A DNA stretch of 64,000 bases from Nostoc parmelioides FACHB-3921 (lineage in GTDB: Bacteria > Cyanobacteriota > Cyanobacteriia > Cyanobacteriales > Nostocaceae): assembly GCF_014696625.1 (NCBI RefSeq), contig NZ_JACJQL010000025.1, forward strand, positions 35,199 through 99,198, written 5' to 3'. A program made the translations under genes and the position numbers. Numbering within the stretch: the stretch's first letter is position 1; each line of letters begins with the position of its first letter. Shown piece after piece: positions 36,136-45,798 of the stretch. The notes below the pieces were generated by a model. That model did not search any database. It saw nothing but the letters and a program-made list of their open reading frames with translations, and was not told the DNA's origin.

Positions 36136-39078
36136 TTAAGGATTAGGTAACTTTGGTGCTTCCTGTGCATCTTTAGTGGCTGCGGAAATGGGTAATTGCA
36201 GATTTTGGTCGTAGGCAAAATCGTTCTCAATAGTTATAGCTCGTTTGGGCAGGCTATTGCTACGATCGATGTTGCTTTGATTGGGAACCTGCAATGTGTA
36301 TTGACCAGCAGGAAGACCATCTACACGATACAGACCAAATTCGTCGGTTGCGCCTGTTCCAACTTTTTTACCTTCAGCATTAACAAGTTCTACCGCTAAA
36401 CCAGGTACGGGCAAACCTGCACTATCTGTAATGCGTCCAGCAATACCATATTCAACCCTCATGGGGAAACTCAACTTAGTTACCGCCGCACCCGCAACCT
36501 CTGCAATTGTGGTAGTTTTGAGGGGGGTAAGTTCTATAGGTAAGTCTTTGGGAATGACCTCAACTATGTAGACACCTTCCGGCAAATTACCGACAAAGAA
36601 GCTACCTTGAGCATCTGTTTTTGCACCACCGATAATCTTACCGTATTTGTCTGTAACTCGGACACTAGACTCCCCTAAATCAAAGCTTTCTTTACTTCCT
36701 TCGACAAAAATGCGTCCAGAAATAGCTCCCTTATCTTTACCAAAAGAGTTAAAGTTACCTGGGGAGATTCTACCATCAGAGAATGATAAATCGGATACTA
36801 AGGAAATTGTGAGGCGATCATCTCCCCATCCACCAAAATTACTTCTAGCCCTGGAAGGTATAGCTTGATATTCAACTCTAGCAAATAGACCCGGTATCAA
36901 TTGGGTGCTAGCACCAACAATTGGCCCCACATCACCATCCCGATAAGCAAGCCCTAACCTCCAACTAAATCCTCTAATATTTCTGGGATAATAATTTACT
37001 GTAGCAAGGTAGCGAGCTGGTAGATTACCACCGAAATCATTACCTAAAGATAATTGGTAATTATTACTTAATTTATAACTAAAATCTGTAGCATAGTTAT
37101 CACCAAAGCTACTAAATGATAACCGAGTTAAAACACTAGGTTGATAAGCCGAATAAAAGAGATATTGCCCTTCAGTATCAGGCCTGCCACTGAAATATAA
37201 ACTATTGGAAGGACGGAAATAGAAAGTAGGTGCAATATACTCAGTTGAATTTGAATCAGCTTTGCGACTACGTGCTAAAACGCCCAACTTCAAATTACTA
37301 TTAAAGCGATAACCGACTTCTAAGCTATGGTTATATCTTTCTGTTGAGCCATTATCACTTCTATAACCTTCGGGGAATAGTTGGGAGTTAGCATTGATAT
37401 CTAACCCACCTAATTGAATATCTAAATCTGCATTATAGGCAAGCTTACTAAAAGACGTACCCACGCTACCCGATAAAATCACAGGATTGGCTATACGCCA
37501 AATTGCACCTACTTGAGTTTGGAAAGTATTCGGAATTGCTTGTAGTCCGGCTTCAACAGTAAAGTTATCTGACAGACCTTGCCTAAATTGATAAAAGCCT
37601 ACAAAACTACCAGAATCAGAAGTATTATAATCGTCAAAAAAAGCATTTTGAGCTAAGTTACCACTAAAACCCAAACCTAATAACTGTACGTTACCACCTG
37701 GAGGTAATAGCAAATCTGAGGTGTTGAGTCTCACAGAGCGAATTTCAATAGGTACACTGAAATTGTTGCGATCGTAAACCAAAACTTCAATTAAATTATT
37801 TTGACCCGCAGGCAAATTCACATCAAAAAATTCGTATCTTCCATCAAATCCTACCTGCTGTTGGGCAATTATTCTACTACCAACTCGCAGTTGCACAAAA
37901 CTGGCTGGAGGAACTTCACCACGAAATGTTTGTACAGAACGAGAACTTCTTGGTATTAAATGATTAGCACTATAACTTTGTCTATAGCGATCTGCTGGCA
38001 AATTAGTGTAACCAAATTGTGCGCCCGTTAAAATTTGCCCATTTAATAGGGGATGTACACTTATTTGTTGACGACCTAATTGATAAAGAAATCTCCCATT
38101 ACGTTTATAGAAAAAATATTCAGATAAGTTAGGAGAGTTTTCAAAATTATTATTTAAACGTATACGCCAAGTCCCACCAGCGAGTCTCCCACCCAACAAA
38201 CTATAACTCTGGAACCGAGTACCACCAGAATCATTAACAACATTAAGTTCCTGTCTAAAACTAGACAATCCACTTAGCGGTGCTTTAACTTCTGGTTCTA
38301 GATCAATTGCTGCGTTTCGCGCTTCTCTACTACCTGATAACCAAGGTAACCCAACAATCAAAGCTGCTTCTAAAGACCTCAATTCGATTGTGGTATTGAG
38401 TTTTTCTTGTAATAAAGAATCGCTAATATGGGTAATTCCCTGAATTATCTCTAGTTCACTAGACGCTAGTTTCACAGCACCTAGAGGTGTTTTGATTTCT
38501 GTAGTGTCATCAGTTGTTGTAACGGTTAAGCCTGTAAGTTGAGCAAAGTTTTCTAAAGGTACTAGTAAGGTATTTCCTCGACGTATAACATCTAAACTAC
38601 CAACTTCTCTACGGTTAATAATTACCCCTAGTAATAAAGTTTCTATACCAGAACTAGAAGTTTCAGTAAAAGTAATTGTATCTGTTGTATTTGCTGGTGC
38701 TATGACACCATTATCTTTTTCCGGTTTACCCAAATTTTGTGGAGAAGATTCAGTTTTAGGAGCTTGTTTAATATTGTCAACGGTAGATATTCCTGGGATA
38801 TTGGTGACATTATTGTTACTCGTATTACCAACGGATAGTTCGCTAACTATATGTTGAGTAATGAGTTTCTCACTAAAATGTTCTGTTGTAAAAAGCTGCG
38901 GTGAAACACCTGTAGAGAACTCATTGGGAAATGTTTCTAGTTCACTAGGAGTAGCGATCGCATACTTAAATGTATCAGCCGTTTGGCTATAATCATTATC
39001 TTGGGACGTAGGGAGAGAACTTATTAACGAATGTGGCGTGATTGGTGGGGGGGAAATTGGGGGGCGATCGTAAAACAT
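36136..39078 (-). CDS. Usher-like outer-membrane protein with C-terminal Ig-like (CarboxypepD-reg) domains
   Basis: This 980-residue protein resembles fimbrial ushers, outer-membrane barrels that receive subunits from a PapD-like chaperone. Residues 1-145 are low-complexity Ser/Thr/Asn/Pro. Residues about 147-260 look like an usher N-terminal domain (LDVIRRGNTLLVPLENF, IELRSLEAALIVGLPW). Residues 265-830 are beta-strand rich, with usher-like segments RGEVPPASFVQLRVGS and DGRYEFFDVNLPAGQN. Two carboxypeptidase-regulatory-like domains end the protein. No N-terminal signal peptide is visible, and an in-frame stop lies just upstream. It is downstream of the chaperone and subunit genes. The usher call rests on motif resemblance and gene order. 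Confidence 0.72.
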   Translation of the reverse strand: MFYDRPPISPPPITPHSLISSLPTSQDNDYSQTADTFKYAIATPSELETFPNEFSTGVSPQLFTTEHFSEKLITQHIVSELSVGNTSNNNVTNIPGISTVDNIKQAPKTESSPQNLGKPEKDNGVIAPANTTDTITFTETSSSGIETLLLGVIINRREVGSLDVIRRGNTLLVPLENFAQLTGLTVTTTDDTTEIKTPLGAVKLASSELEIIQGITHISDSLLQEKLNTTIELRSLEAALIVGLPWLSGSREARNAAIDLEPEVKAPLSGLSSFRQELNVVNDSGGTRFQSYSLLGGRLAGGTWRIRLNNNFENSPNLSEYFFYKRNGRFLYQLGRQQISVHPLLNGQILTGAQFGYTNLPADRYRQSYSANHLIPRSSRSVQTFRGEVPPASFVQLRVGSRIIAQQQVGFDGRYEFFDVNLPAGQNNLIEVLVYDRNNFSVPIEIRSVRLNTSDLLLPPGGNVQLLGLGFSGNLAQNAFFDDYNTSDSGSFVGFYQFRQGLSDNFTVEAGLQAIPNTFQTQVGAIWRIANPVILSGSVGTSFSKLAYNADLDIQLGGLDINANSQLFPEGYRSDNGSTERYNHSLEVGYRFNSNLKLGVLARSRKADSNSTEYIAPTFYFRPSNSLYFSGRPDTEGQYLFYSAYQPSVLTRLSFSSFGDNYATDFSYKLSNNYQLSLGNDFGGNLPARYLATVNYYPRNIRGFSWRLGLAYRDGDVGPIVGASTQLIPGLFARVEYQAIPSRARSNFGGWGDDRLTISLVSDLSFSDGRISPGNFNSFGKDKGAISGRIFVEGSKESFDLGESSVRVTDKYGKIIGGAKTDAQGSFFVGNLPEGVYIVEVIPKDLPIELTPLKTTTIAEVAGAAVTKLSFPMRVEYGIAGRITDSAGLPVPGLAVELVNAEGKKVGTGATDEFGLYRVDGLPAGQYTLQVPNQSNIDRSNSLPKRAITIENDFAYDQNLQLPISAATKDAQEAPKLPNP

Positions 39079-39194
39079 AGTTAATTAAACACAAATGTTC
39101 CTATAAGCAGTCGAGAAATTTCTTGACTGCAAAGTAGTTGGGGAAGAAAGTCGTTAAATCAATTAAAAAATCGCAGTTGATGTACCAACAAATG

Positions 39195-40166
39195 CTATCT
39201 TGTGCGTCTGGGAATGATGTTACGACGAGACGAATCAGCAGGACTGGTTAATAGCTTTTGAGGAGTACTCGCTAAAACTGACACACTGAAAGGGATACCT
39301 TGATCAATTTTGATGCCATTCAATTCACCGTTAATGTCTAAAACATATTGACCAGGTGTTAGTTTTTGTGGTATTCGGAGAGGGATTTGACGACGAGTAT
39401 CTGGTAATATGGGACTTCTAGGTAAGAAACCAGCACTCAAGACATTTTCTGGTAGTTTTGTAGTTTTCTTTTCTAAATTGGCAATTTGTTTAGTAGCATT
39501 AGCACCTGGATATTTAGCAGCCGGCCAAATCGCATATTGACCAGCCATCCGCACATAGCCATTACCTTGACTAGAAATATCAAAATTTGCTTGTACCGGG
39601 CCAGTTTTAGTATCTACAGTAATTTTATTGAGTGAAGCAACTCTCTTGATTTCACCAACATAACCATAGACAGCAACCCCAAAACGTCCAACAACTCTCA
39701 CATCAGCTACACTTTTAGGACTTGCGTCCCTATCTTCAGAAGGAACTTCTTCTATAAATATAAAAGCTCGATGTTCTCCGGATTTAGGCTGTACACGGGG
39801 ACGCACGGAAAATCTGACACTTTGAGCTTTTCCTGGGGGAATAGTAAACCTAACTGGGTTAACTACAATTGATGAAGACAGCGACTGTTCAGAAGTTGGT
39901 ACGGCTTTAATATTATTTTTTTCGTCGAGTGTCCAATCTTGAGTATAAATTCTAAAAGTCGATGGTTTCTTCCCGTTATTTACTACTTGAAAAGATTGAG
40001 TACTAGACCTTCTTTGGTCAAGTTTTAACTCAAAGCGTGGAGGGCTAACACCAATAGAAATGGCTGAAGTAGAATTACAAGCTAAAGCAACTGCGCTCGC
40101 TGTTGCTAAGATACTCAGCCCAACATTTCTTAGTGTTTTAGTTAGCTTTATCTGCTTGTTCATCAT
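39195..40166 (-). CDS. PapD-like periplasmic pilus chaperone
   Basis: The 323-residue protein has a signal peptide (about 1-36, ending near TSA), then a PapD-type first domain. Features are SPPRFELKLDQRRSSTQSFQVVN-like strand pairs, then NPVRFTIPPGKAQSVRFSVR and EHRAFIFIEEVP, which match the chaperone G1/F1 strand patterns. A second Ig-like domain follows (about 160-300). Such chaperones hold pilus subunits by donor-strand complementation before delivery to the usher. The gene sits between the putative subunit gene (22 bp upstream) and the usher-like gene (116 bp downstream), as expected for a chaperone-usher operon. Confidence 0.78.
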   Translation of the reverse strand: MMNKQIKLTKTLRNVGLSILATASAVALACNSTSAISIGVSPPRFELKLDQRRSSTQSFQVVNNGKKPSTFRIYTQDWTLDEKNNIKAVPTSEQSLSSSIVVNPVRFTIPPGKAQSVRFSVRPRVQPKSGEHRAFIFIEEVPSEDRDASPKSVADVRVVGRFGVAVYGYVGEIKRVASLNKITVDTKTGPVQANFDISSQGNGYVRMAGQYAIWPAAKYPGANATKQIANLEKKTTKLPENVLSAGFLPRSPILPDTRRQIPLRIPQKLTPGQYVLDINGELNGIKIDQGIPFSVSVLASTPQKLLTSPADSSRRNIIPRRTR

Positions 40167-40188
40167 TAATAATAAATAGATTAATTGT

Positions 40189-40734
40189 TTAAAATTCTGT
40201 AATTGTTAACTGCAAACTACCAGAATGAATACCGGATCTTGTTACTTGTGATAAGTCTAAAGTAAAAGTTGCTCCTCCTTGGACTATCACCCTATCCGGT
40301 GTTGCACCTTGTCCGATAACAATGGGTGCTAGAGGGTCAATATCTACTATAATTATGGAGCTTCCTTGTGTAAGTGAAAAATTACCAGAAGGGGTGTATT
40401 GTACCTGTAAACTATTAAGGTTATTACTATCTATTTGGAACTGCCAGAGATTATTAATTGTCTTGCTAATTTGTGTATTAACTAAGAACGGGTTAGATGT
40501 ATTTAAGGAAGTTTCACCTATCACTCCATGACCACTTAAATTCACAGTGCGACCATCTGGCAAGATATCTTCTTGGCTAATTTCTAGTACTTCATTTTCA
40601 ATGACAATACATCCGTCATTAGTACTTGTACAAGTTGGATTAGCAGATGCTATACCCGCAGTACAGATTTGATAGAGAGCCAGAACAATCGTTGTGATGC
40701 TGAGAAAATATTGGCGCTGCATCAAGTTCTTCAT
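40189..40734 (-). CDS. Putative minor fibre subunit, exported
   Basis: This 181-residue protein has a signal peptide (about 1-31, ending near ASA). A mature beta-rich domain follows, with a single early Cys pair (NPTCTSTNDGC). Its C-terminal motif, SGIHSGSLQLTI, is shared with the neighbouring DUF4402-like protein, as expected of related pilin-type strands. It lies 22 bp upstream of the chaperone gene on the same strand and is probably co-transcribed with it. I infer a tip or adaptor subunit; the family is not certain. Confidence 0.62.
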   Translation of the reverse strand: MKNLMQRQYFLSITTIVLALYQICTAGIASANPTCTSTNDGCIVIENEVLEISQEDILPDGRTVNLSGHGVIGETSLNTSNPFLVNTQISKTINNLWQFQIDSNNLNSLQVQYTPSGNFSLTQGSSIIIVDIDPLAPIVIGQGATPDRVIVQGGATFTLDLSQVTRSGIHSGSLQLTITEF

Positions 40735-41023
40735 TCAGCAATTATTTAAATCAGAGAACTAAAAAATATGGCAATTGATTACGGACAGAGCAGAAGTAAT
40801 CAAACTTTATAACTCATGGCTTAGATTCAGAGTCACTAAGTCTGAGTACGTGAATCGACAAGTGTCTTAGATGGACTGCGCTTGTTTATTTGTGCGGACT
40901 GTCAGCTCTATGGGTTAGGGCGTAGATACACATGAAGACTATTTACCTAACACAAAAATTTTGCTCTGAGCCGATATCAATTACCATTACCGACTCTATT
41001 CTGGGAAATTAAATGCAGATATC

Positions 41024-41608
41024 TTAGTTAGCTGTAGCTGTGACAGTAATAGTCCCGCCTGTGTGCAAACCAGATTCGGTGGTGGCAGAAAAGTCGAACA
41101 CAAAGTTTACGTCTCCTTGGAGAGCGTTACCATAATCTAAACCAGGGGCAAGATCAGTAGAGGGAGCTAAAGTAGGTGTAAAGGAAACTGTACTGTTGCC
41201 GCTAGTTGAATCCAAGGGAACAGCAGTGCCACTATTGGCAATCCCATGTACGATATTACCAGTGCTAGTAATACCCCAAGTCTTGTACAGGGTAATAGGG
41301 TCAGTAATTGTTACAATGCCGCCAGCAACGGTGGCACTTGCACCACCGTTGAGGGGATTGTTAACTGTGCCTGCGGCATCAAAAGTGCCATTTACAGTCT
41401 GGATAACTCCATTAGTATAGCCAGGTGCTAAATCTGTAGGTTGTACATCATAGGTGAGAGTATCATAGGTTTCCAAAAAGATAATTTCTGGAACGTTGGC
41501 TTGGATGTCTACATCGGCGGTGGCTGCCTTAACAGGTGCGGAAAATAAATTGCTAACTAAAGCTACTGTACCCAATGTTAAAGATGCTAAAGAATATATC
41601 TTTTTCAT
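41024..41608 (-). CDS. Putative major fibre subunit (DUF4402-like)
   Basis: A 194-residue exported protein with a signal peptide (about 1-28, ending near VKA). The mature part is small-residue rich and all-beta, with no cysteines, like DUF4402 proteins, which are commonly encoded beside PapD-like chaperones and ushers. It ends in SGLHTGGTITVTA, parallel to the ending of the next protein. First in the cluster and separated from the second gene by 289 bp, it could be expressed at higher level as a main subunit (inference). Confidence 0.65.
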   Translation of the reverse strand: MKKIYSLASLTLGTVALVSNLFSAPVKAATADVDIQANVPEIIFLETYDTLTYDVQPTDLAPGYTNGVIQTVNGTFDAAGTVNNPLNGGASATVAGGIVTITDPITLYKTWGITSTGNIVHGIANSGTAVPLDSTSGNSTVSFTPTLAPSTDLAPGLDYGNALQGDVNFVFDFSATTESGLHTGGTITVTATAN

Positions 41609-42083
41609 GGTCGTGTAGGTATAACTTGTGTGGTTTTTTGCTACGCCTGAACAAGCGCAAAAACAATTTAGCCCGTTGTATATTTAAGCAACATCAGAAA
41701 TTTTACTGAAAGTATTTAAATTTACTATATTTATCGTAAGTAGCATTACGCTTTCTTTTTATAATACCCAGTCTATTTACGGTTAAAACATCACGGGTTG
41801 AGATAGGAAATTTTTCGTCGTTAAATGTAGGACAGATACAAGTAATACCAATTCAAAATTCAAAATTCAAAATTAAGAATCAAGAGAGGACAAGCGTTTG
41901 GGGTTCTACATCTGTCACATTCTTTTTTCAAATTGGTATAAGTCGGTGAGAGAAATTCAATGAATAATCTAAAAAAAAGGGCTTTAGCCCTTACTACGAA
42001 TTAGGTTACAAAAGTTCTATGTTGAGAAGCAAAATCTCCGACTTTGAGAAGTTGAGGTTATTAATCTTTCAATTCCCATAAAT
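41609..42083. other. Spacer with short inverted and tandem repeats
   Basis: This spacer lies between the subunit gene and the RTX protein gene, both on the minus strand. It contains the short inverted-repeat element at 41845-41939. No gene is evident; the subunit gene promoter must lie at its left end. Confidence 0.5.
41845..41939. repeat. 95-bp element with ATACCAATT inverted ends
   Basis: Perfect 9-bp inverted repeats ATACCAATT/AATTGGTAT bound the element. Just inside the left end are CAAAATT heptamers in tandem (41854-41875). Ends of this type recur in Nostoc spacers. No target duplication is obvious. Confidence 0.6.
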
Positions 42084-43649
42084 TTAGGTAAAGGCAGTAA
42101 TATCACTGCTAGTAATATTACTGCTGACAACTCCATTCAAGATACCTATTAATTCACTTGTACTAGTGATTGTAATTAGAGTGTCGTTAATATTTGCACC
42201 CGTACCTTGAGTGATGGTTAATTGTCCAAAGGTCAAACTACCTGCTAAACCAATCAAGTCTTGACCGTCTACAAAGTCTTTGATTATATCTGTTCCACCC
42301 TTTGCTTGTAGAACAAATAGGTCATTACCACTACCACCAACTAAAATATCATTACCCAATCCACCGACAAGGATATCGTTACCATCTCCACCCCGGAGGA
42401 TGTCATTACCACTTAAACCATAAATTGTGTCGTTACCACCTTGACCATTAATAACATCGTTAGAACCATTGAGACCGACGTAGTAGTTATCAAGGTCATT
42501 CAGGAAAGTGACAGCATTATTTTTAAAGTTAGTTCTGTCGGTTTGGGTAGCAGTGTAAACATCATAGACATCTTGAATAATGTTACCGTCTCCCTCAAAT
42601 AGAATGTTGCCTATTTTCGGCTGACTGAGGAGCGGTTCCCGAAAGTTATTTAGGTTTTGCATCTGAAAATTCTGCAAAATGACTTTGGTATTAGCCATAC
42701 CCTCGAAGGTAATTTCTAAGTCAGCACCATTTTGAGTGAGGAGCATATTTTGAGCAGTCATACCAGCGCCTTGAAATTTCAAGAGATCCATTTCTGCTCG
42801 GATACTGGAAGATGGATTAAATCTGGTACCTGCACCACCAAAATCAGTGATGGTATCTGTTCCATCTCCTGCATTGAGGATGAACTGATCATTACCACCG
42901 CCACCGATGAGAATGTCATCTCCCTTTAATCCTGTGATGATGTCGTTACCGGCTAAACCATCTATATAGTCTTCAAAGTCATCGCCTTGTAGAGTATCGT
43001 TGCCGTTTGTACCAAAAGTACCAAATGATAGAGAAAAGTCATCAATAGCTAGACCGTGATCGTTACCTGTATGGTTGATGTCGCTCCAACGTAGCCAGAT
43101 TTCTTGCCCTGGTGCTAGATTCAGACCACTGATTTTACCGGATATGGAAGTACGGTTAGCGGCTGCATTACCATCTAGAGCCGTTGCAGCACCACCAGTT
43201 ACAGGACTGGTAAAGTCAAGGTTATTAGCATCTATCCAAGTACCGCCATTGATACTAGTAGCACCGACTTGATACTGAAAATCTACTGTTTGAGCGCCTG
43301 CACCGCTATTACGCCATTGTTCACCTACATAGTTGACGTTCAGAAAGTCGAGGGTGATGTTTGTATTATTAACTAAGCGGATACCCCAGAAAACAGTTCC
43401 TGTACCGGCTGAACCAATGGAACCTAAAGCGCGATCGCTATTACTTGTAGCACCAAAACTGTATAAGTTGCCAGTACTAGTGCTGCCATTAGTTATAGAA
43501 ATTTGGGTTCCAGAACCAGTACGAGCTGTGTACCATCCATTAATAGTGCTGTCATTAACCCAAGTGGCATTACCTGAAGTACGTAAGGTATTAAAGTTCT
43601 CAGTATAAACATTATTATTGAGGATGCTAGAAAGTTGAATTGCTGGCAT
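42084..43649 (-). CDS. RTX-repeat calcium-binding protein, probably type I secreted
   Basis: The 521-residue protein has an N-terminal beta-sandwich region (about 1-210, ending IDDFSLSFG) of the kind found in large secreted cyanobacterial proteins. Two blocks of RTX nonapeptides follow (about 216-260 and 398-450) with repeats such as GGxGNDxL. Between them is a segment with LKFQGAGMTAQNMLLTQ. RTX repeats fold on calcium outside the cell, usually after type I secretion through an uncleaved C-terminal signal. No signal peptide is present, in keeping with this. No secretion genes are adjacent. The substrate is unknown; there is no clear catalytic motif. Confidence 0.82.
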   Translation of the reverse strand: MPAIQLSSILNNNVYTENFNTLRTSGNATWVNDSTINGWYTARTGSGTQISITNGSTSTGNLYSFGATSNSDRALGSIGSAGTGTVFWGIRLVNNTNITLDFLNVNYVGEQWRNSGAGAQTVDFQYQVGATSINGGTWIDANNLDFTSPVTGGAATALDGNAAANRTSISGKISGLNLAPGQEIWLRWSDINHTGNDHGLAIDDFSLSFGTFGTNGNDTLQGDDFEDYIDGLAGNDIITGLKGDDILIGGGGNDQFILNAGDGTDTITDFGGAGTRFNPSSSIRAEMDLLKFQGAGMTAQNMLLTQNGADLEITFEGMANTKVILQNFQMQNLNNFREPLLSQPKIGNILFEGDGNIIQDVYDVYTATQTDRTNFKNNAVTFLNDLDNYYVGLNGSNDVINGQGGNDTIYGLSGNDILRGGDGNDILVGGLGNDILVGGSGNDLFVLQAKGGTDIIKDFVDGQDLIGLAGSLTFGQLTITQGTGANINDTLITITSTSELIGILNGVVSSNITSSDITAFT

Positions 43650-44179
43650 AATAAAACCTGGGATATGGTTGTTTTCGGTTGGTCAATTTATTTACAGAAA
43701 CTCTCGTTGATTGTGTATTTAAATTCATAGATAGATTAATTTACTGTAAGTATGCCTTCAATAAATTTTGAGTTATCAAAACTTCTTGAGGAAAATTCAC
43801 AGCTATTATCTAAATATTGGAGCTAACAAGATTAACTTACCCATTAATAAGGGCTAAACTCATCCTTTAAATAATTAGTTGATAAAATTTGAATGAATAA
43901 ACAGTAAAATGATAGAAAATAAAGTTAGATATAAATTTTAATTGGCAGTTCCGATGGTGAAGTATTACAAGTTATTGAATAATAAAAAATAGCCTAATTT
44001 GATATTTAGCTCATTTACTATATTCTTACCTACTAGTCTCTGTCTTCAGCGTATTTACTTAAGTGATAGTGAGGAAAAACCTAGTTTAAATATTATTTGC
44101 ATCAGTTAATATTCGTTACTGCATTGCTTTAACAAGCATTTAGCACTTAACAAAGATTTAGTTTTTTTACATTAGGCAA
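43650..44179. other. AT-rich divergent spacer
   Basis: The 530-bp spacer between the RTX gene and the sensor kinase is strongly AT-rich, without a plausible ORF, repeat array or RNA gene. It should contain the two divergent promoters. Confidence 0.4.
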
Positions 44180-45607
44180 ATGTTTCAAGCTACTCGTCGC
44201 CGTCTGGCTATTTGGTACACTGCGGTAACTGCGGTATTATTGCTGTTGTTTGCTAGTGGTGTGTATTTATATGTCCGCAGTACATTGGTGGAGCGCATTG
44301 ACGATACTCTTAGTCATGTGGTGGAGATTGTGGAGCGATCGCTCGTCATTGAGCCAGTAAACGGTGAGCCTGAGAAGCTACGCATTAACGTAGAAGCAAG
44401 TTTTCGCAACAATGCCAATACTGTAGAAGACGACCACATTGATCTAGAGTGGTTTAGCCCTACTGGTGACTTAATCTGGTCAACTTTTTCTGAACCACTC
44501 AATATTCCTATTCACAGTAACCGCACGGGTGAGACTGTTCATGTTTTTAAACAAGACAGATGGATAAATCCAGAAACGCAAAAGTCTCTACTCCCCAATC
44601 AAGATTCAGGATTATTGTTACGCCAAGTTACACAACGAGTAGAAGTTGGACGGCAAGTTTTGGGATATCTGCGTGTGAGTCATCCTTGGTTTGAAGTGAC
44701 TAAACCGAGTCGCCAGTTAATTTTTGATTTGGCGCTGGGTACTGGGTTAATGGTGATTTCTGTCGCCGCCAGTGGATGGTTTCTTTCAGGTAAAGCAATG
44801 GAACCAGTTGGTGAATCTTACCAACGTCTCAAGCAATTTACGGCGGATGCTTCTCATGAACTCAGAAGTCCTATCACTTTGATTCAAACTAATGTTCAAG
44901 TTGCTTTAGCTGATTTAGAGTTGACTGAGACTGAAGCCGCTACATCTTCCAACTATCGTCAACAATTAAAGGTAGTAGAACGACTGACGCAACGCTTGGG
45001 TAAGTTAGTTAATGACTTACTATTTCTAGCACGTCAGGACGGTGGTGTGAGCAGAGATGGTTTTTCATCTTGTCCCCTTGATGCTGTGCTTATGGATGTG
45101 GTAGAAGAACAACAACTTGTAGCTACAGAAAAAGCAATTACTCTGAATCTGCACTTAATTGATCCTGCGGATTCTGAAACTAATCCTGAATTATTAGAAC
45201 ATTGGTTCACACTGGTGGGAAATTGGGATCAACTGGTGCGATTATTCACTAATTTAATCGGTAATGCTTTGCACTATACACCCCCAGGTGGTGCGGTAAA
45301 TGTGGAACTGATGCGTATAGATAGAGTTCGCTATAATACATCGCAGTTACAAGTTAAGGTGAGTGATACGGGAATTGGTATTCCGACTGAAGCATTACCG
45401 CGATTATTTGATCGTTTTTATCGAGTTGATCCTGCACGTACTCATAAGAGTGGGAATGTAGGTAAAGATAATGCTACAGGTTCAGGATTGGGACTGGCGA
45501 TCGCTCAAGCTATTGTAGAACATCATCAAGGTAACATTCAAGTCGAAAGCACTGTAGGTAACGGTACTACTTTTATTGTTACTTTACCCATAACTCTAGA
45601 GTCTTAA
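44180..45607 (+). CDS. RppB-like sensor histidine kinase
   Basis: The protein of 475 residues starts ATRRRLAIWYTAVTAVLLLLF, typical of RppB/NrsS-type kinases of cyanobacteria. It has two membrane helices (about 10-34 and 176-200) around a 140-residue extracytoplasmic sensor domain. The phospho-His is in TADASHELRSPIT, and HATPase motifs are NLIGNALHYTPPGG, DTGIGIP and GSGLGLAIAQ. RppB-type kinases act with RppA-type response regulators, controlling redox- or metal-responsive genes. No regulator gene is adjacent, so it is an orphan here and its partner is encoded elsewhere (inference). Confidence 0.9.
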   Translation: MFQATRRRLAIWYTAVTAVLLLLFASGVYLYVRSTLVERIDDTLSHVVEIVERSLVIEPVNGEPEKLRINVEASFRNNANTVEDDHIDLEWFSPTGDLIWSTFSEPLNIPIHSNRTGETVHVFKQDRWINPETQKSLLPNQDSGLLLRQVTQRVEVGRQVLGYLRVSHPWFEVTKPSRQLIFDLALGTGLMVISVAASGWFLSGKAMEPVGESYQRLKQFTADASHELRSPITLIQTNVQVALADLELTETEAATSSNYRQQLKVVERLTQRLGKLVNDLLFLARQDGGVSRDGFSSCPLDAVLMDVVEEQQLVATEKAITLNLHLIDPADSETNPELLEHWFTLVGNWDQLVRLFTNLIGNALHYTPPGGAVNVELMRIDRVRYNTSQLQVKVSDTGIGIPTEALPRLFDRFYRVDPARTHKSGNVGKDNATGSGLGLAIAQAIVEHHQGNIQVESTVGNGTTFIVTLPITLES

Positions 45608-45798
45608 TTTGATAATAGATATTTGTTTCCTGTGGCAGATGAATTTTACTAAATTTACATACTAATTTATTTACTAAAGCCTGCATTTTTTAGCCATAAA
45701 TATTGAAGCAAGCAGTTGAATGAACAACAATTTGTCATTTAGTCTGCTAGTTTTTTGCTGGCGAAAATGCAGGTATAAGAAAACTTTTGGAGGGCTTG

